64,000 bases of DNA. Source: Gnetum montanum. Its lineage: Eukaryota; Streptophyta; Gnetopsida; Gnetales; Gnetaceae. Below are positions 23,170 through 36,503 of this stretch, piece after piece. A program made the translations under genes and the position numbers. A model generated the notes under the pieces. That model was not told the origin of the DNA. It saw only the letters and a list, made by a program, of their open reading frames with translations, and did not search any database. Position 1 is the stretch's first letter. Each line of letters begins with the position of its first letter. The DNA lies in contig MNCI01008651.1 in the NCBI GenBank assembly GCA_015680685.1, forward strand, positions 161,301-225,300, written 5' to 3'.

Positions 23170-23889
23170 CTTAGGAATAAGTTTGGTGACTTCTCTGTTT
23201 AGCTCTTGACTAAGAAAACATTGTTTAATGGCTTCAACAAAAATACAATAATTGTTCATACCAATAACATCTCAGTGATTTTTTAAAATTTGAATGGAAA
23301 TTGCAACCAAGCCTAAAGCATTATCATTCGTCAAACTAAGCATTGCATCTTTAATTTCAATAAAAGAGATATCCTATTCAAGAAGATGGTTGTGACTAGC
23401 ATGAACAATATTAGGTAAATGATCACAATTAGAGAGAAAATCTACATGATCAAAACTCTTTGAGAAAAATACATGTTTAAAATGCCTTTTAAGAAAACTA
23501 TTGATAATAAGAGAATCAAAACTAATTTAACCATCAACTTCCATGAAGTCAATAGTAGGAAAATTACCTTTATCTTTTAAGAATTTCAAAAATTATTTGC
23601 ATGGTTCTTCCTCTACTTTCAACCAATTGAGATGACTCTTGATAAGAGCACTTTTAGCATTATGCATATCCCATTTTTGTTTGATTATGCAAACATAAGC
23701 AAGTTATTATTAAAAATTAATATTAAAGGGATCATTATGTAAAGTAGTGTTGATCTATTGAATTTCATCATAGATTTTTTTCTCAATCTTCCTTTGTCTC
23801 TTCGCATATTGCTTACCTAACCAACTAGCAAAATTATGAACACGATATATAGCACACAACCAAGAATTAATCCAAACTAATTTACCAAG
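23170..23889 (-). mobile_element. LINE-1, segment between solo LTRs (5' part of RT)
   Basis: AT-rich and full of stops. Continuity with the flanking LINE is shown by the clean 5-bp duplications of the two solo LTRs on each side (CTTAG and CCAAG). No individual motif was read with confidence. Confidence 0.5.
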
Positions 23890-24748
23890 TGATGAGCAGT
23901 GAGGTAACCCTATGCCCAACCATACGAATCTCTAAGGCATTCATGCATGATCCAGTTGAATTTCGTGAATCTATAGTTCTCCAATGCAACAATTCTCTAG
24001 GAAGTGAAATGGGCATTGAGAACGTTCGTTGTCTTCCCAACTACACTTGTGAAACTTAAGGATATGGTTTGACTGTAACTGAGGCACATGATTTTTATCA
24101 TTTTTATGTTTTATAAATTTAATCGCCTACAACAAGAATGAAAGGTAGAGTAATTTAAAATCCAATTCATCTACTGCCTAGCTAGCCTAACACAAGTACC
24201 TATTCCCACTTTCTAGACACATTTTGAACATGTATAGCCTTACTAGGCTACCAAACGTTAAGTGTTTCTAGGTTACCAAGTGCTACACATATGCTCAAGG
24301 TGGTCATGTTTGTGTTCATCAACAACTGGAAATTAATTGCTTAATTAAAGTGCATTGAAATGAAGTGCATGAATATTAGATGCATCAAAGAAACATTTAA
24401 TCTATTCTCAGTGCTGTAAGGATGATTAAAAGGGTTCGTTTTTATTTCTATCACATTGCTGTGCTCAAGTACATCAGTGTTCGAACAAAGATTTGTACAC
24501 ACTCAGACTCCTGCTATGGGCACTCAGAAAATATTCTAACTTTGGAGAAAACAAACTACAAGAGCTTCACTATGCTATGACAAAAACTATATGAAAATCG
24601 TGAGCCCAAGTGCCATATTTATAGGCTAGCATATATCCTATGACATTGGATATTCGACATTGCATCCTAGGCTTCAACATTGGGTATCCAATGTTGAGGC
24701 TCCATATTGGATATCTAATATCAAAGCTAGTCAAATGATGACTCATCA
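23890..24748 (-). repeat. solo LTR B in LINE-1
   Basis: An 859-bp solo LTR, TGATGAGCAGTG to GACTCATCA, with perfect target duplication CCAAG (23885-23889 and 24749-24753). Its U3 is a third type. In minus orientation it has alternating ATATCCAATAT, CAACATTGGATA and CCAATGTTGAA motifs before TATAAATA (about 24618). Confidence 0.88.
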
Positions 24749-26760
24749 CCAAGGAGTCTCATTTCTACATTTGAGAGAGACATTAAAATACCTTTTCTAA
24801 AAGGAGTAAGAAATAAAGATGCATTTATACAAAAAAGCTCATAATGTTGAATTGGAGATTTAATACCAAATTCCAAATTAAGAAAAATTAGAAAATGGTT
24901 TGAAAGAGTTGCATCTTTGTGAACTATAACCTTTCTATCATAGAACCAAGAAGAATAATTGGAAAATAAAATCAGTCAAAACTTTCAAAAATTCGATTAT
25001 TACCTTGATAGAGTTTAGACTAGGTAAACTAATCATCATGACAAAAATTTGATCTAGTAGCATCAGATAAACAAAATTGTTCCTTAACATCACATCAAAT
25101 AGAAAGCTCATGGCTTGTAGGCTGAGAAGAAACTTCACCAATTTTATCATAAGAATTTTCAATCATATTAAAATCACCACCAACAATCCAAGGAATGTTA
25201 GATAAACTTTGGAGAAGAAACTACCTCTAAACAATTCTATTTGCAAAAGTAGGAGCATAAATATTACAAACACCCAAAGGACTTGAAGCACCTTGAAGAA
25301 TTACCCAGACTATAGAATTATCTCTATTACGAGAGAGAGTTTTTTTAGATAAAAAATAATTTATAATGAAAGTTGCACCATCTTGACCAATATTATGATT
25401 AGTAAATAATATTGTAGAATCATGAAGAATACTATTACAATCATGACTATATCTAAATTGGAAATCTTAATCTCTTGAAGAAAAATAAAATTAAGAACTA
25501 AATTTCATGTGTGAAGAAAAGAACAACAACTTTTATCTAAATTCTATTAATAAGACCCCAAACATTTCATGAAAAGATTAACATAGGGTGGAGGAAAGGA
25601 GGCCCCCAACTTATTAGTAGAATCAACATTCTCAAAAGAAATTATCTCCATATCTTGACCAATAGTTGTGAAAAAATTATTAGTAATTAAACTATCTTGA
25701 ACATGCTAACCATTCTAAAGATTTAGCATAGATTCACCAATAGATAGATTTCCTTGATATTTTTTATAATGAAATACTATTTGAAAACCATCTGAATCAA
25801 CAATAGGAATCTACAAAACCTTAGGAGCATATTTGTTTCCTTTAGCCATTGAAGAATTTTTTGAAATTGATTTCATTAGAACCTTCCTTGAAGATACATT
25901 TTATTGAACAACACTAAAAGAAAGAGGTGGGCTAACTATTGAAACATCAGTAGAGGAAATTATCATAGGATTTGTAACATTTGTAGAAAAAACCTTAGCA
26001 AAATCTTTAACATTTGCAAAAGAAACCTAAGTAGCATTTACAATAGCTTATTACTAATGTGCTTGCATTACTTTTTTTTAATAGCATAGAAGGACATGAA
26101 TCAAACATGTGACCCTAATGATGACAATAGTGACATGACTTTGGAAGATTGTAATAAACAACCTTCTATACATAATCAATTTTGCCAGCATGCAGAGGTA
26201 TTTCTCACTTAAGTGAATTAAGATCCACTTCAATCATATATTGAATTCTACAAAAACCACTAGCTACAACAAAGGTTTCAAAATGCTTGATTGGCCCAAT
26301 ACAAGAGAGAATATCCCTTTCAACTTTTTAAAAAATCAATGGAAGCCTTGACAATTCAACAAAATAAGGAACATTTTGGAATTCAGGAGATGCTAGATTA
26401 AAAGAGGGAGTCCACTTTCAAATAATTAATAAAGCATGACAATGATTGAAAACACAAAAATTAAGGACATTAGAAACCATTATCAAATTAAGAAATTCTA
26501 CCAATAAAAATGAGTTTGATAAATAACAAGCATGGACAACATCCAAACCTTGGTCTTTCCAAAATAAATTTAAATAATTCAAAAGACTTGAGGAATGAAG
26601 TAAATAATTTAGAATTTGTGCAAAAACATACATTTCAAAAATTTCCCAAGTAATAGATTCATATAAATCATCAAACATTTCGTAGAAATGTAAATAAGAA
26701 ATGGTTCCATTTGAAGGATCACCTATTGAATCTAGCATCATTGCACATAATATCAATGGT
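24749..26760 (-). mobile_element. LINE-1, ORF1 zinc-knuckle and endonuclease regions
   Basis: Minus strand. 26756-26418 is an open frame matching the ORF1 N-terminal region of plant L1 elements. Near 26140-26085 the frame reads PKSCHYCHH-stop-GHMFDSC, a CX2CX4HX4C zinc knuckle interrupted by one nonsense change. Near 25180-25100 it reads IVGGDFNMIENSYDKIG, an AP-endonuclease motif (GDFN). Stops are frequent, so the element is dead. A start at 26756 is the first long frame; the true 5' end is not clear. Confidence 0.7.
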
Positions 26761-27340
26761 AGATCTTGTGCTGCTCAGATCAATGCAGAAACCCTCACTG
26801 CCAGAACTGGTAAGGAAAGTTCAATTTTCTTATATAATGAATCTAGTTAGTGCTTATACATAATGTGGTAAGATTTTTGATTTGGAAACTAGTAGGTAAT
26901 ATTGAGTTAAAGAGTTATACTCAAGTTTTGTGTTGACTATATGTACTTAAGAGACATGTATGGGAAAAGACTTTATAGAGCTAACTAAAGATATCCAAGA
27001 TGATATCCCTTGGTGTGAAGAGATACATTTGGGAAGAGACTTCATAAAGTTAACTAAAGATATCCAATATGATATCCCTTGGTGTATGTTACTAAGGTTC
27101 ATACTTTAGAGCGCACTAAAGATATCCAAGATGATATTTCTTAGTATATGTTGCTAATGATATTCCTAGGCTTTTCCAAGGTTGTGCAAAGGTGCAAAGT
27201 AGAGGATTTTTTGAGACCTTATAAAAGACTTTCCAATGCTTTGTAAAGGACTTTTTAAGTAGGGTTTTTTAAGGAGGGTTTGCTTCTTCATTAAGGGCTA
27301 GTAGATTGGGTTTTATTTCTTAACTCATTAAATATATGAC
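26761..27340 (+). repeat. GATATC-pair tandem repeats with downstream TATA box
   Basis: Three tandem units (about 26952-27160; periods 69 and 62 bp) each contain AAAGATATCCAA followed 12 bp later by GATGATATCCC. Exact GATATC sites are at 26990, 27002, 27059, 27071 and 27121. TTATAAAAG lies at 27219-27227. This could be an LTR U3 fragment of another family or the 5' promoter of LINE-2. No LTR end pair was seen. Confidence 0.45.
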
Positions 27341-29547
27341 GCTAGAGTTGAACTACTAGAGATTATCATTCAACTAAAATTCTTACTTGAAAGATAAAAA
27401 GCTTCAAAAGAAATACTAGATTATTTATTCAAAATTAGGAAATTGTCTCTGAATAAAAAGAAACACTATAGAAGCAAAATATTACAATGAAAAAACATAT
27501 AGTAGTAGTAGATTACATGATAGTGACTTTGAAAATCTCATTCCTACCATGCACATCATAACTGCAAAGTAAGAGAAGATGTCTAAATAACTAGAAACTA
27601 TAATAACACAACAAATAAATGATAGTAGAAATGAATTATAGAGTAAAAATGAATAAAACTTTGAACTCTAAATCAAATCGAAAAACTATATGTGACATGA
27701 TTACAATGTAAGAAACAGTTGGTTGAAGTAATTTCTAAAGATGTTAGATCTTTTTGTGATTTAGTGAAGGAACAAGAAGAAAGAAGCAAAAAAGTTGAAA
27801 ATCTTTGATTTGATAGGGTTTTAAAAAGTGCAAATGAAAAAGATAATTAAAAAAAAAGTTGTTCATGACATTATAATCAAAATAATGCACCTCTCCATCT
27901 TGTTTGATACAATATTGGACGCTTATTAAATACGATTCAAAAGTAATAAACAACATCGTATTATTGTGAAATTTAGTGATTCAATTACCCTAAGGAAAAG
28001 TTTGGTACAAGTGTAGTAATTTGAAAGGAAAGAAAATTTGGATAAATGAAGATCTCATGAAAAAAGTGATTAAAAAAATAGAAGAATGGAAAAATCTAAG
28101 AATAGCATGAGCAAAGGGTAAAGTAGCTTTTTTAAATATAGAGTACATTGTAATAATTAAAGACAAAGCATTTTCAAAAAATATCTAAACATTTTTGTGG
28201 ATTTATAAGCATAGATGATGGCATTGCTACTAAAATGATTGCACTATACAATATTGGATTTTTAAAAAATTTTGATATTCTTGGAGTGCTTGAAACTTGG
28301 AAATAAGAAAATTATAAAAATTTTGAGTTGTTTGATTTTAATTAAATAAAGGTAGTAAGTGCTAGATCTCATAAAAAGGAAGGCCAACAGGAGCATTATT
28401 GTAATTTCAAAAAGTTAAAAAAAGGCTCCAAAAGGTAACTAAGATAGAAATTATTGATAAGTATAAACAATATATTTAGTTGAAGATTTTTTAAATAAAA
28501 TGCCTTGTATTTATTGCTTTTTGTTACTTTCACCCATGAGATGCAACATATTACCCTTTTCAATATTTAAGACAAGATATGATAGAATTTAAATTAAAAA
28601 TAAAGTTTATATATGTTATGAATTTAATGCAAGGATTAATTCTAAGAAAATTAATATTCTAGAGTCATAGAATAATCAAGAATGGCTAGGTATGCAATAT
28701 TATGATCAAATTCGAACTAGATTAGAATAAACATTAGAGGATACTAAAACAAATCAAATAGGAAAGCACATGTTAAAAGGGAGATAAAGCCTTGATCTTA
28801 TCATTTTAAATGAGATTCAAAAGTTTCCATCAAGCTCAAGATTTACTTTTAAAGGAAAAAAAGGATGTTCATGTATTGATTTACTTCTAACCACCCCTCA
28901 AAATGTACTAGGAATCATTACTTTTCAAGTTGATGGTAAATTAATAGAATATCCATATAATTTTCTATTAAATGAATGCATTATGGCTATAAGCAATGTT
29001 AGAAAATAAGAAGACATATTACAACTATAGATTTATAATCTTTTTAGGAAAAGGTATAAAATTTGTTCAAAATAAAAAAAATGTGAAATTCAATTAGAAG
29101 ACAATGTTAGAAGTTGCAAAAAAATGTTACTATGCAAAAAAAGTTCACAGGTAAGAAGAAATGGTTTGATGAAGAATGTATATAAGCAAGGTTAGCTAAA
29201 AAAAAGCTTTGAATAAGGACTATATGAAATTACTTAGAGAGAGAAAAGGAAAATGTATAAAAGATCACCAAAACAATATGGTGCAAATGATAAAATAAGA
29301 TCCATAAAATTTTTGCAATAATATCTTATTTGTAGAGATAGGAGCATTCTAAAAAAATTTATTTTATCAATAGATAAATACCATAACTAGTTGCACACTC
29401 TTTAGACATTTTATATCTTACATATGATGAAGTAGTTAAGAGAATCGACAAATTAGATTCTAGATAAGTTGTATATGCAAAAAGCTTGTATGTTGAATTA
29501 TTTAAATGTAGTGGAAAGCTAGTTTGGATAGGAACTTAGAAAATGAT
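27341..29547 (+). mobile_element. LINE-2, endonuclease part
   Basis: A degenerate plus-strand LINE. 28787-28920 translates to LDLIILNEIQKFPSSSRFT, then CSCIDLLLTTPQNVLGI, the C-terminal part of an exonuclease-endonuclease-phosphatase-type endonuclease. 29155-29181 gives KKWFDEEC, then a Lys-rich linker typical of the segment before RT. The piece ends at the E3 target duplication ATGAT (29543-29547), and the LINE resumes at 45538. Confidence 0.55.
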
Positions 29548-30472
29548 TTATGAAGCATCAAAGTGTCATGTTGATGGACCCCCATTGATGCAACCCTATC
29601 TACGTACTATTGCCCCATCAACGAGGTTGTGTCAATGTAGCATTTATTGCATCTATGGGGCCACGTTGACGTAGCCCACAATAAAGTTTATAAATACGTG
29701 CTCACTAGCCATGTTTATGGGAGGTCAAGTCATAGTTGTAGTAGAGCTCTTACAGTTTTGTCATTTGAGAGTTAGAATATTTCTTTGATTACCCACAGTA
29801 GGAGTCAGAAAGTGTACAGACTTTATTTGAGGACTGATGTACCTGAGCACACTAGTGTGAACTGCAATAAAGATAAGCCTTGTGATCAAACCTTACAACA
29901 CTTGGAACAAATTAATGATTTATTTATGCATTTACTATTTTCATTAATTATGCAATTAATTAAGCTAAATTATACTTCATTTGATTAATTAATTAAGCTA
30001 AATAGATTAAACACAAAAAGTACAACTACTTGAATGTAAACAAGTATTTGCTTGGTAATCCTAGTAGCACTATTGTTTGGTTTACCCAATAACATAGTGC
30101 TTAGTAATCCTAGTAGTAGATACATGGGTTTAGGACATGTACAGAAAATGGGACCAAATACTTATATTAGGATTAGTTAGAGATTAATTAATTATTTAGA
30201 TTAAATTATCTATTAAATTACTTCATTTCTCTATCTTAAGCACGAGGAACATAAAATATAAAATAATAAAAATCATATGCCTAAATTACACTTAACCATA
30301 CCTTTGTACATCACAAGTGTAATTGGGAAGACAACGAATGATTGTTAGGGTAAAGTTCACTTCCTAGAGGTTAGTGTATTGGAAGACATAGAGTCCATAG
30401 AATTTGACTAGATCATGCATGAACACTTAGTGATTCGTATGGTTGAGCATAGGGGTGCTTCGTCGCTCATCA
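29548..30472 (+). repeat. E3 5' LTR (TTGAC-type U3)
   Basis: It starts TTATGAAGCATCAAAG (the 3' LTR has TGATGAAACATTAAAG) and ends CGCTCATCA. U3 has GTTGATGG, CATCAACGAGG, GTGTCAATG and CGTTGACG motifs rather than GATATC, then TTTATAAATA (about 29688). GCACACTAGTGTG precedes AATAAAGA near 29848-29873. Confidence 0.85.
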
Positions 30473-33400
30473 TTGGCGTTGTTGCTGAGAAGTCTTTTTG
30501 TTGAAATGTGCACTATCTAGGTTTAGTGAACATCGTTAACATTGTTCAATGGACCCTAAGGTCAAAATCATTCTCACAATAAATATAACCACATAAGCAC
30601 ATTGATATCTTATTTGTATTACAAAATTTCTTCTCATAGATGCGATCATACTAAAGCACCAGTCCCTCAAGAATGTAAGGTGGTGTATACTCATCTAGAT
30701 GTGTATGTGCCCAACTTCACCCTCATTCTACATCAAGATGAACAACTACAATGGTGATATATGGAAGGTAACATTGTAATGCCTCCTAATTGATCTGTGC
30801 CCAGGATGCTGCTTCAAACTCTTAGGAGGTTGGGCATCTAGAATCTTTAAGAGGAGTACGTTGTGCATGATTATGACTACTAGGACTACTATCCCATTGA
30901 AACACAATTGATGAGTGGCGAGGTACCCCTACACTCAACCATACGAATACGAGCGTGCACGCGCATTTCGGTCGAACTCTGCAGACTAAATGCCTTAACG
31001 CCACAAGAAACACGTGGGGTTAATCGTTCGTTGTCTTCCCAGACTTGCTTGTATGTGTCACGGTGTATGGTTAAGCAAGTCTGAGGTATATGATTTTTTT
31101 GGTATTTTTTAGTTTATCTCCTAAGCTATGAGGGAAAGGGTTGATAAACTAACTAACTCTAACTAATGTCCTAAGTCTAGATTAACTAGCGTCAGCATCC
31201 GTTCCCACTTACCAGACACACCCTGAACTATGCAACTATGGCTACCAAACGCTAATCATTACTGGGATCACCACATGTAACGTAAGTGCTCGAAGTGGTT
31301 TTATTGAGGCACCTATTTGGCCTAAGTGTGATAAGTAGCCGATTCCTTGGCCAGCCGTACACACCCGTGGATGCTCGTAGCCAAGTTGTACTTATCACAC
31401 GTTCTAGCCTAGCGATGAGTAGCTGATTCCTTAACTAGTCGTACACATTGGACTACTACTGGGATTACCAAGCGCAGATCCTAGAATACACTACTGGGTT
31501 ACCAAGCAGTCACAATGCTCGTAGTCAAGTCGTACTCACGCGTTGCGACGAGTAGCCGATTCCTTGATTAGCCGTACACATCCGTAGATGCTCGTAATCA
31601 AGTCGTACTCGTGCGCACTAGGAAAGCAATAAATAACAACAAAACAAAACCATGTACTGCAAGGTTTATCCAATCAAGTTCGTCTTTATTGCCGTACAAA
31701 ACTTGTGTTTAGGTTACAAAGTTGCTCGAAAAAAGAGCCGTTCACTCTAGGACTCCTACTACGGGCACATGGGAAAAAATTCTAACTCTGGAGTGTTCAA
31801 ACTGCCAGAGCTTCGCTACTTCTAGCCAGGATTGGGAAATGAAGGGAGTGCCACCTCTTATTTATAGATATGGTGGTGGACCGCGATATCGCGTACGCAA
31901 TATCGCGGTGCTATGCATGTCGCGTCTCATCAACAATGTAGGAGAGATCAACATTAGGAAAAGCACCATGAGTTTATGAAGGAGAAATGGTTCACCAATC
32001 CCTTGTTCTTGCTTAACCAAAATGACAATGAGGATCCTCTCTCTGGGGGTTCTCAACATGAAGATTCTCCACCCCTTGTTATTGGTGATGGAGATGCAAC
32101 CTTGAATTTGTAGGTCACTATCAACAATACAGGTTCATGTAAAAATAGCAGTCAAGGCAAGGGCTTGGACAAGCATCAAGAGGATAAGAAACTAATGAAC
32201 ATGGCCTTGATAATCAAAGAGGAGTTGGTAGACACATGGTGGTGGTAGTCCTCCTCCCTCTTTGCCCTCTTCATCTACATCTTTTTCTTCCTCTTCTGGT
32301 TTTGACAAACACTATGGAAAGAACAATTATGGTGAAGGGGAAAAGTGGGACAACAATGATGATCATCGAGTCCACCATGAATGAAGGGGTAGTAGAGGAC
32401 ATCATTGACATCATCAAAATAATGATGATGATGAACCTTTACTAGTAACTTGAAGCATCCTAAATATTTCAGAGGCCATAAACATTCCAACCAGGCATGT
32501 GAAGGAAAGTTGGATTAGACGACTTAATATGAAAAATATTCCCATATTCGAGGGGGGATATAACTCTAATTCATAAACACATCTTCAAGCTTTTCATAAT
32601 GCCTATGCCTTACAAAATATTGAAAATGATTGGCAGAAATTAAAGCTATTTTCTAGGAAATGCATCAAGGAAGCAAAAAGCTGGTACCAGTCCTTGGACC
32701 CAAAATCCATCCATAGGTGAAGTACAATGCTAGAGTTATTTAATAATAAGTATCATGCATACTCCAAAGTGTCTAATTTGAGGATAGAAGCAAGAAAACC
32801 ATGAATCCTTGGATGCCACCATGGGTAGATACTATTCTCTCATACACTGATGCCCTAGCCATGATTATTCTTAGTAGGAACAACTTTGCCATATCATAGA
32901 TGGACCTAGATCGGAAACGAGAAGAACTCTTGGGGTCTATGCCCAAGGGAGACTATTAGAACTCAGAGCCCATTAGATTTAAAGGATAATTAAGCAAGTA
33001 GCAAAAGAAGAAGGAGAGTTAAGGAAATGAGAAAGTGCTAAAGAATACAATAGGGATCCTTCCATCAAAAAGAGGGAGGTTCAATTTTTTGATAGTTATG
33101 AAGAATCATCACATGATAAGGTGGTGAATAGAAAGACCTTGCTGATTCAAAAATCTATGTCTAAAATTTCAACCAAGGTAGATAAAATGTAGGATTCATT
33201 AGATGAAAAATTCCAAACTACTCTAAACATTGCCGAAGAATCAAGAGAGGAGAGTAGTGATCATGATCGTAGGAAGTGAAAAGAAGCTAAATGTGCCTAC
33301 TAAAGGGGTAAGGGCAAAATCACTATAGTAGATAAAGTTGCAGAAACTGAATCATATGATAATGGTGGATGTGACATCTACCAATATGACCATCCTGAGG

Positions 33401-33500
33401 GATGTTGCCCCATTGTGTCACACTTACAAGAGTCTAGGGGGTATGCTCTAAATCTACAACTAGCAAAAAGGCAAACACCTAGAAGATTTTCTTATCCTCA
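30473..33500 (+). pseudogene. E3 gag, degraded and split by a solo LTR
   Basis: The leader domain (about 30650-30908) retains VYTHLDVYVPNFTLILHQDE, matching domain 1 of the E2 and E4 gag. After the solo LTR (30909-31932), 31938-32450 contains a Ser/Asp/Lys-rich linker. 32515-33060 is the capsid domain (MKNIPIFEGGY, QNIENDWQKLKLFS, SWYQSLDPK) with numerous stops. 33060-33480 is the charged tail, including VADKVAETES-like and DICQYDHPEGCCPI-like segments shared with E4. Confidence 0.7.
30909..31932 (-). repeat. solo LTR C in E3 gag
   Basis: A 1024-bp solo LTR, TGATGAGTGGCGAGG to GTCTCATCA, with perfect target duplication ACAAT (30904-30908 and 31933-31937). It is the GATATC type in minus orientation: GATATC palindromes at about 31884 and a second near 31900, then TATAAATAAG on the minus strand near 31865. 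It is longer than its relatives because of an internal duplication at 31320-31610, where the GTAGCCGATTCCTTG..CGTACAC segment occurs three times. Confidence 0.9.
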
Positions 33501-34005
33501 AGGTAATCCCAAATAGTTTCATCAGCAACAATAATACTATCCAAGTGGAACTCCACTGCAATTGTATGAGCAATATCAACAGTGGGACTAACCATAATCA
33601 TGGAGGATGCCACCACCAAGGCAATAGTACCTTTACAAGAAACTAGATCCCTATGGGTATTATGTTTAGTAATGCCTATCTTCATATGACTCTTCCAGTC
33701 ACGTTTCTTCTTTCCAACATTACTACTACCATCCAAAATATTATAGAGCTCGTTCTAGATATTTCAAGAGGAATACCACATTTTACACTTATCCTTCTCC
33801 TATTCCCACACCTGTTCCTCCATCCTCAACACAGCTACCACTTGCTCCATCCATGCAAGATGAACTTCCAGCCTAACCACAGCAACATAATGCTACTAGA
33901 GCCATCAATCTATAACTAGTTCATCAACTAAGGGATTTAGAACCTCATGCTTGTACAAGACCATTCTTTCAAATCAATAGCCCTACTAAGTTCTCATAGA
34001 CTTAG

Positions 34006-34560
34006 GTGGCTAGTCATCCTACTCCTACTTCATCCTCTACAAACCATTCTATCGAGTCCCCTTCAAATCAAATGCTACCCAAAATCCATACTGTTATGCT
34101 CACTCATGTTGTATCTGATTGGATCTGGGCTAGCAATCTTTACAAGAAATTAGCTGATCCTCAAAGTCCCCTTATCTATTCACAGATTGTTGGGAATGAA
34201 CCATGTAAGGCTCTTCTTGATTCAAGTTCCAATGTGAACTTGATTTCTCATGAGATGTATACTATCTAGAACCTATTGCCTCTCAAGAAGAACAATATTA
34301 AATTGGAATTGGCAAAATAGTCCATTATTGTTCCATTAGGACTAGTCAAAGATATTGTGACCACTATCTATGGGTGGTCTTATCCAGCTAATTTCCTAGT
34401 AATCAAGGTTGAGAACTATAAAGGGGACTTCCTAATCATTATGGGAAGGGCATGGTTGAGCACTATTGATGTAAGAATGAACATTAAAGATCTTTCCTTG
34501 GAGATGTCAAAGGAAAATGCATTTGGAAAGATCGATAAAAGATGAGTTCTATGCATTTCA
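34006..34560 (+). pseudogene. E3 retropepsin-like protease
   Basis: The open frame from 34006 gives MLTHVVSDWIWASNLYKK, then NEPCKALLDSSSNVNLIS (ALLDSSS in place of the DTG/DSG triad) and HEMYTI before a stop. The following frame has VTTIYGWSYPANFLVIKV and IMGRAWLSTIDV. This is the aspartic protease layout of plant Ty3 elements. Stops divide it. Confidence 0.7.
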
Positions 34561-35544
34561 TATAGTGATACAAGGTGCAATTGTGTATAGAAACTCTAGT
34601 TAATGAAAGAAACATCTATTTCTACATGCAGGAAATGTGCACATGAAATAGATATTCAAAGGTGTTTGTATGCAATAGCCACAAAATAAGAGGGCACCCA
34701 ATGGCTAACTACTGATTCTGATAGTAAAACAATGTGCATGGAACCTATTGGGAGCTTGACATGCACCTATGTTGTAGACATGGATGAACTAGAGCAAGTT
34801 CATCACCAACTCTCTGATGATAAAAATGATGATACCAATTGGAGAGAGTTAGAGATCCCTAAGAATTTCAAACAAGAGCCCCAAGAGTTGAAAACTCTAC
34901 TCACCGACCTGGAATATGCATTCTTGAAAAATGGTAAGTTGGTCATATTTAATGCTAAACTTGCTTATGAACAGAAAGTAAAATTGTTGAAAGTGGTCAA
35001 AAAATGGCCAATATCCTTTGCTTGGTCATATCCTAAACCTACTAGAATTGATCCATAGATATTCTAGCACCGCATTTACACTAATCCATCCATGAAGCCA
35101 AGGAGGCAACCACAATGATAGTTGAACCCAAAATTGAAGCAAATCATCAAAGAGGAGATTGAACAACTCCTTAAGGCAGGGTTCATCTACCCCATTGTAG
35201 ATAGTAAGTGGGTTAGTCCACTCATGATAGTGCCAAAGATAGGTGGAAAATGGTGGATTTGTATCAACTACAAGTTGTTAAACATGACAACATTCAAAGA
35301 TCATTTTCCATTGCCATTCATTGATTAGGTGTTGGATACCATATCTAGGCATTACTATTATAGTTTTCTAGATGGTTATAGTGGCTATAACCAAATCTAG
35401 ATTGCACCAAGAGATTAAGCCAAAACAACATTCACAAGTCCTTACGGAACCTTTAGATATCACAAGATGTCGTTTGGTCTATGCAAAGCTCCTACCACTT
35501 TCTAATGTCTAGTCTAAAGCATATTTCAGTAGTAAATAAATAGT
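34561..35544 (+). pseudogene. E3 reverse transcriptase, N-terminal half
   Basis: The frame 34732-35058 is the linker before RT. 35122-35520 holds IIKEEIEQLLKAGFIYP, SKWVSPLMIVPKIGGKW, INYKLLNMTTFKDHFPLP, FLDGYSGYNQI, then KTTFTSPYGTFRYHKMSFGL and CKAPTTF. These are Ty3/gypsy RT blocks 1-4. Stops occur (for example just after FID and after NQI). A solo LTR interrupts it at 35545. Confidence 0.85.
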
Positions 35545-36498
35545 TGATGAGTCATGGTTTGTTAGGTTTCATGGTTTTTCAAGTCCTGTTATTGGACCCT
35601 TGATATCAGGTACAGGATACTAGGTCTACTAAGCCCTGATATCGAACCCTCGATATCAGGTACGCAATATCGGGTATGTGATATCGGGGGGCCTGCCAAG
35701 TGATATCAGACATCCAATATTGGGAACTATCTCATTGCCTATAAATGAGAGGCAGCGCACTTGGTTTTGGCATTAGTTCTTAGTCCCTTACCCAAACTCT
35801 TGCAGTTTTTCTTTCTTAGAGTTAGAATTATTTTTCAATGCATGCCAACAGTGTGATGATTGTAATTGCATGGCATCCTTTATTCGAGTGTGACATACTT
35901 GGACACGCACATGACTGGAAATAAAGATCGAGATTACTTCATCATTGCAGCATTCACTTAGTTTAATTATTTAATTGTTATTGTTATGTATTACTTTCAT
36001 AGTTAATATCTCTTCACCCTAAACTCCTATTAAACATGGAATGAGTACGACTTAATCACAAGCATTCAAGTGTGACTACTTGGTAACCCAGTAGCATACC
36101 TAGGATCTGCGCTTGGTAATCCTAGTGGTAGTCATGGACGAGGTCCAAGATGTGTACAGATAATTAAGGAATGGATGATCATCACACTTAGGCTAGCTTA
36201 AATTCTCTTCCCCTATCTCTTCTTAGTATAGCTCTCTCTCTCTCTCCCTTTTCCTCCNCTAAGATTATTTCCCATCATCTGCAGGAGTAGCATTAGTTTA
36301 GGAACATATCATACACCTCACTCTAGACTAAACCATACGTGACAAAGAAAATACTAGTCCATGTGGGAAGATAGCGAACTGTGATCAGTGAGTAACTATC
36401 TAAATACCACAACTAGCCCATCTGCGAAGTTTGACCGGATCATGTGTGAAACATTTGTATTTGTATAATTGAGTGTAGGGGTACCTCACCACTCATCA
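35545..36498 (+). repeat. solo LTR D in E3 RT
   Basis: 954 bp, TGATGAGTCATGG to ACCACTCATCA, with perfect target duplication ATAGT (35540-35544 and 36499-36503). GATATC-type U3, with sites near 35606-35705 and TATAAATGAG at about 35742. One N at 36258 lies in a CT-rich tract; orientation does not change there. It is most similar to the E1 LTRs. Confidence 0.9.
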
Positions 36499-36503
36499 AT
36501 AGT

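Noticed and set aside
26418-26756. Possible host gene of 112 codons
   Set aside because: It continues, through stops, into a LINE ORF1 zinc knuckle and endonuclease; it belongs to LINE-1.
36258-36258. Single N as another orientation flip
   Set aside because: Sequence on both sides aligns in the same direction with the E1 LTRs; it is just an unresolved base.
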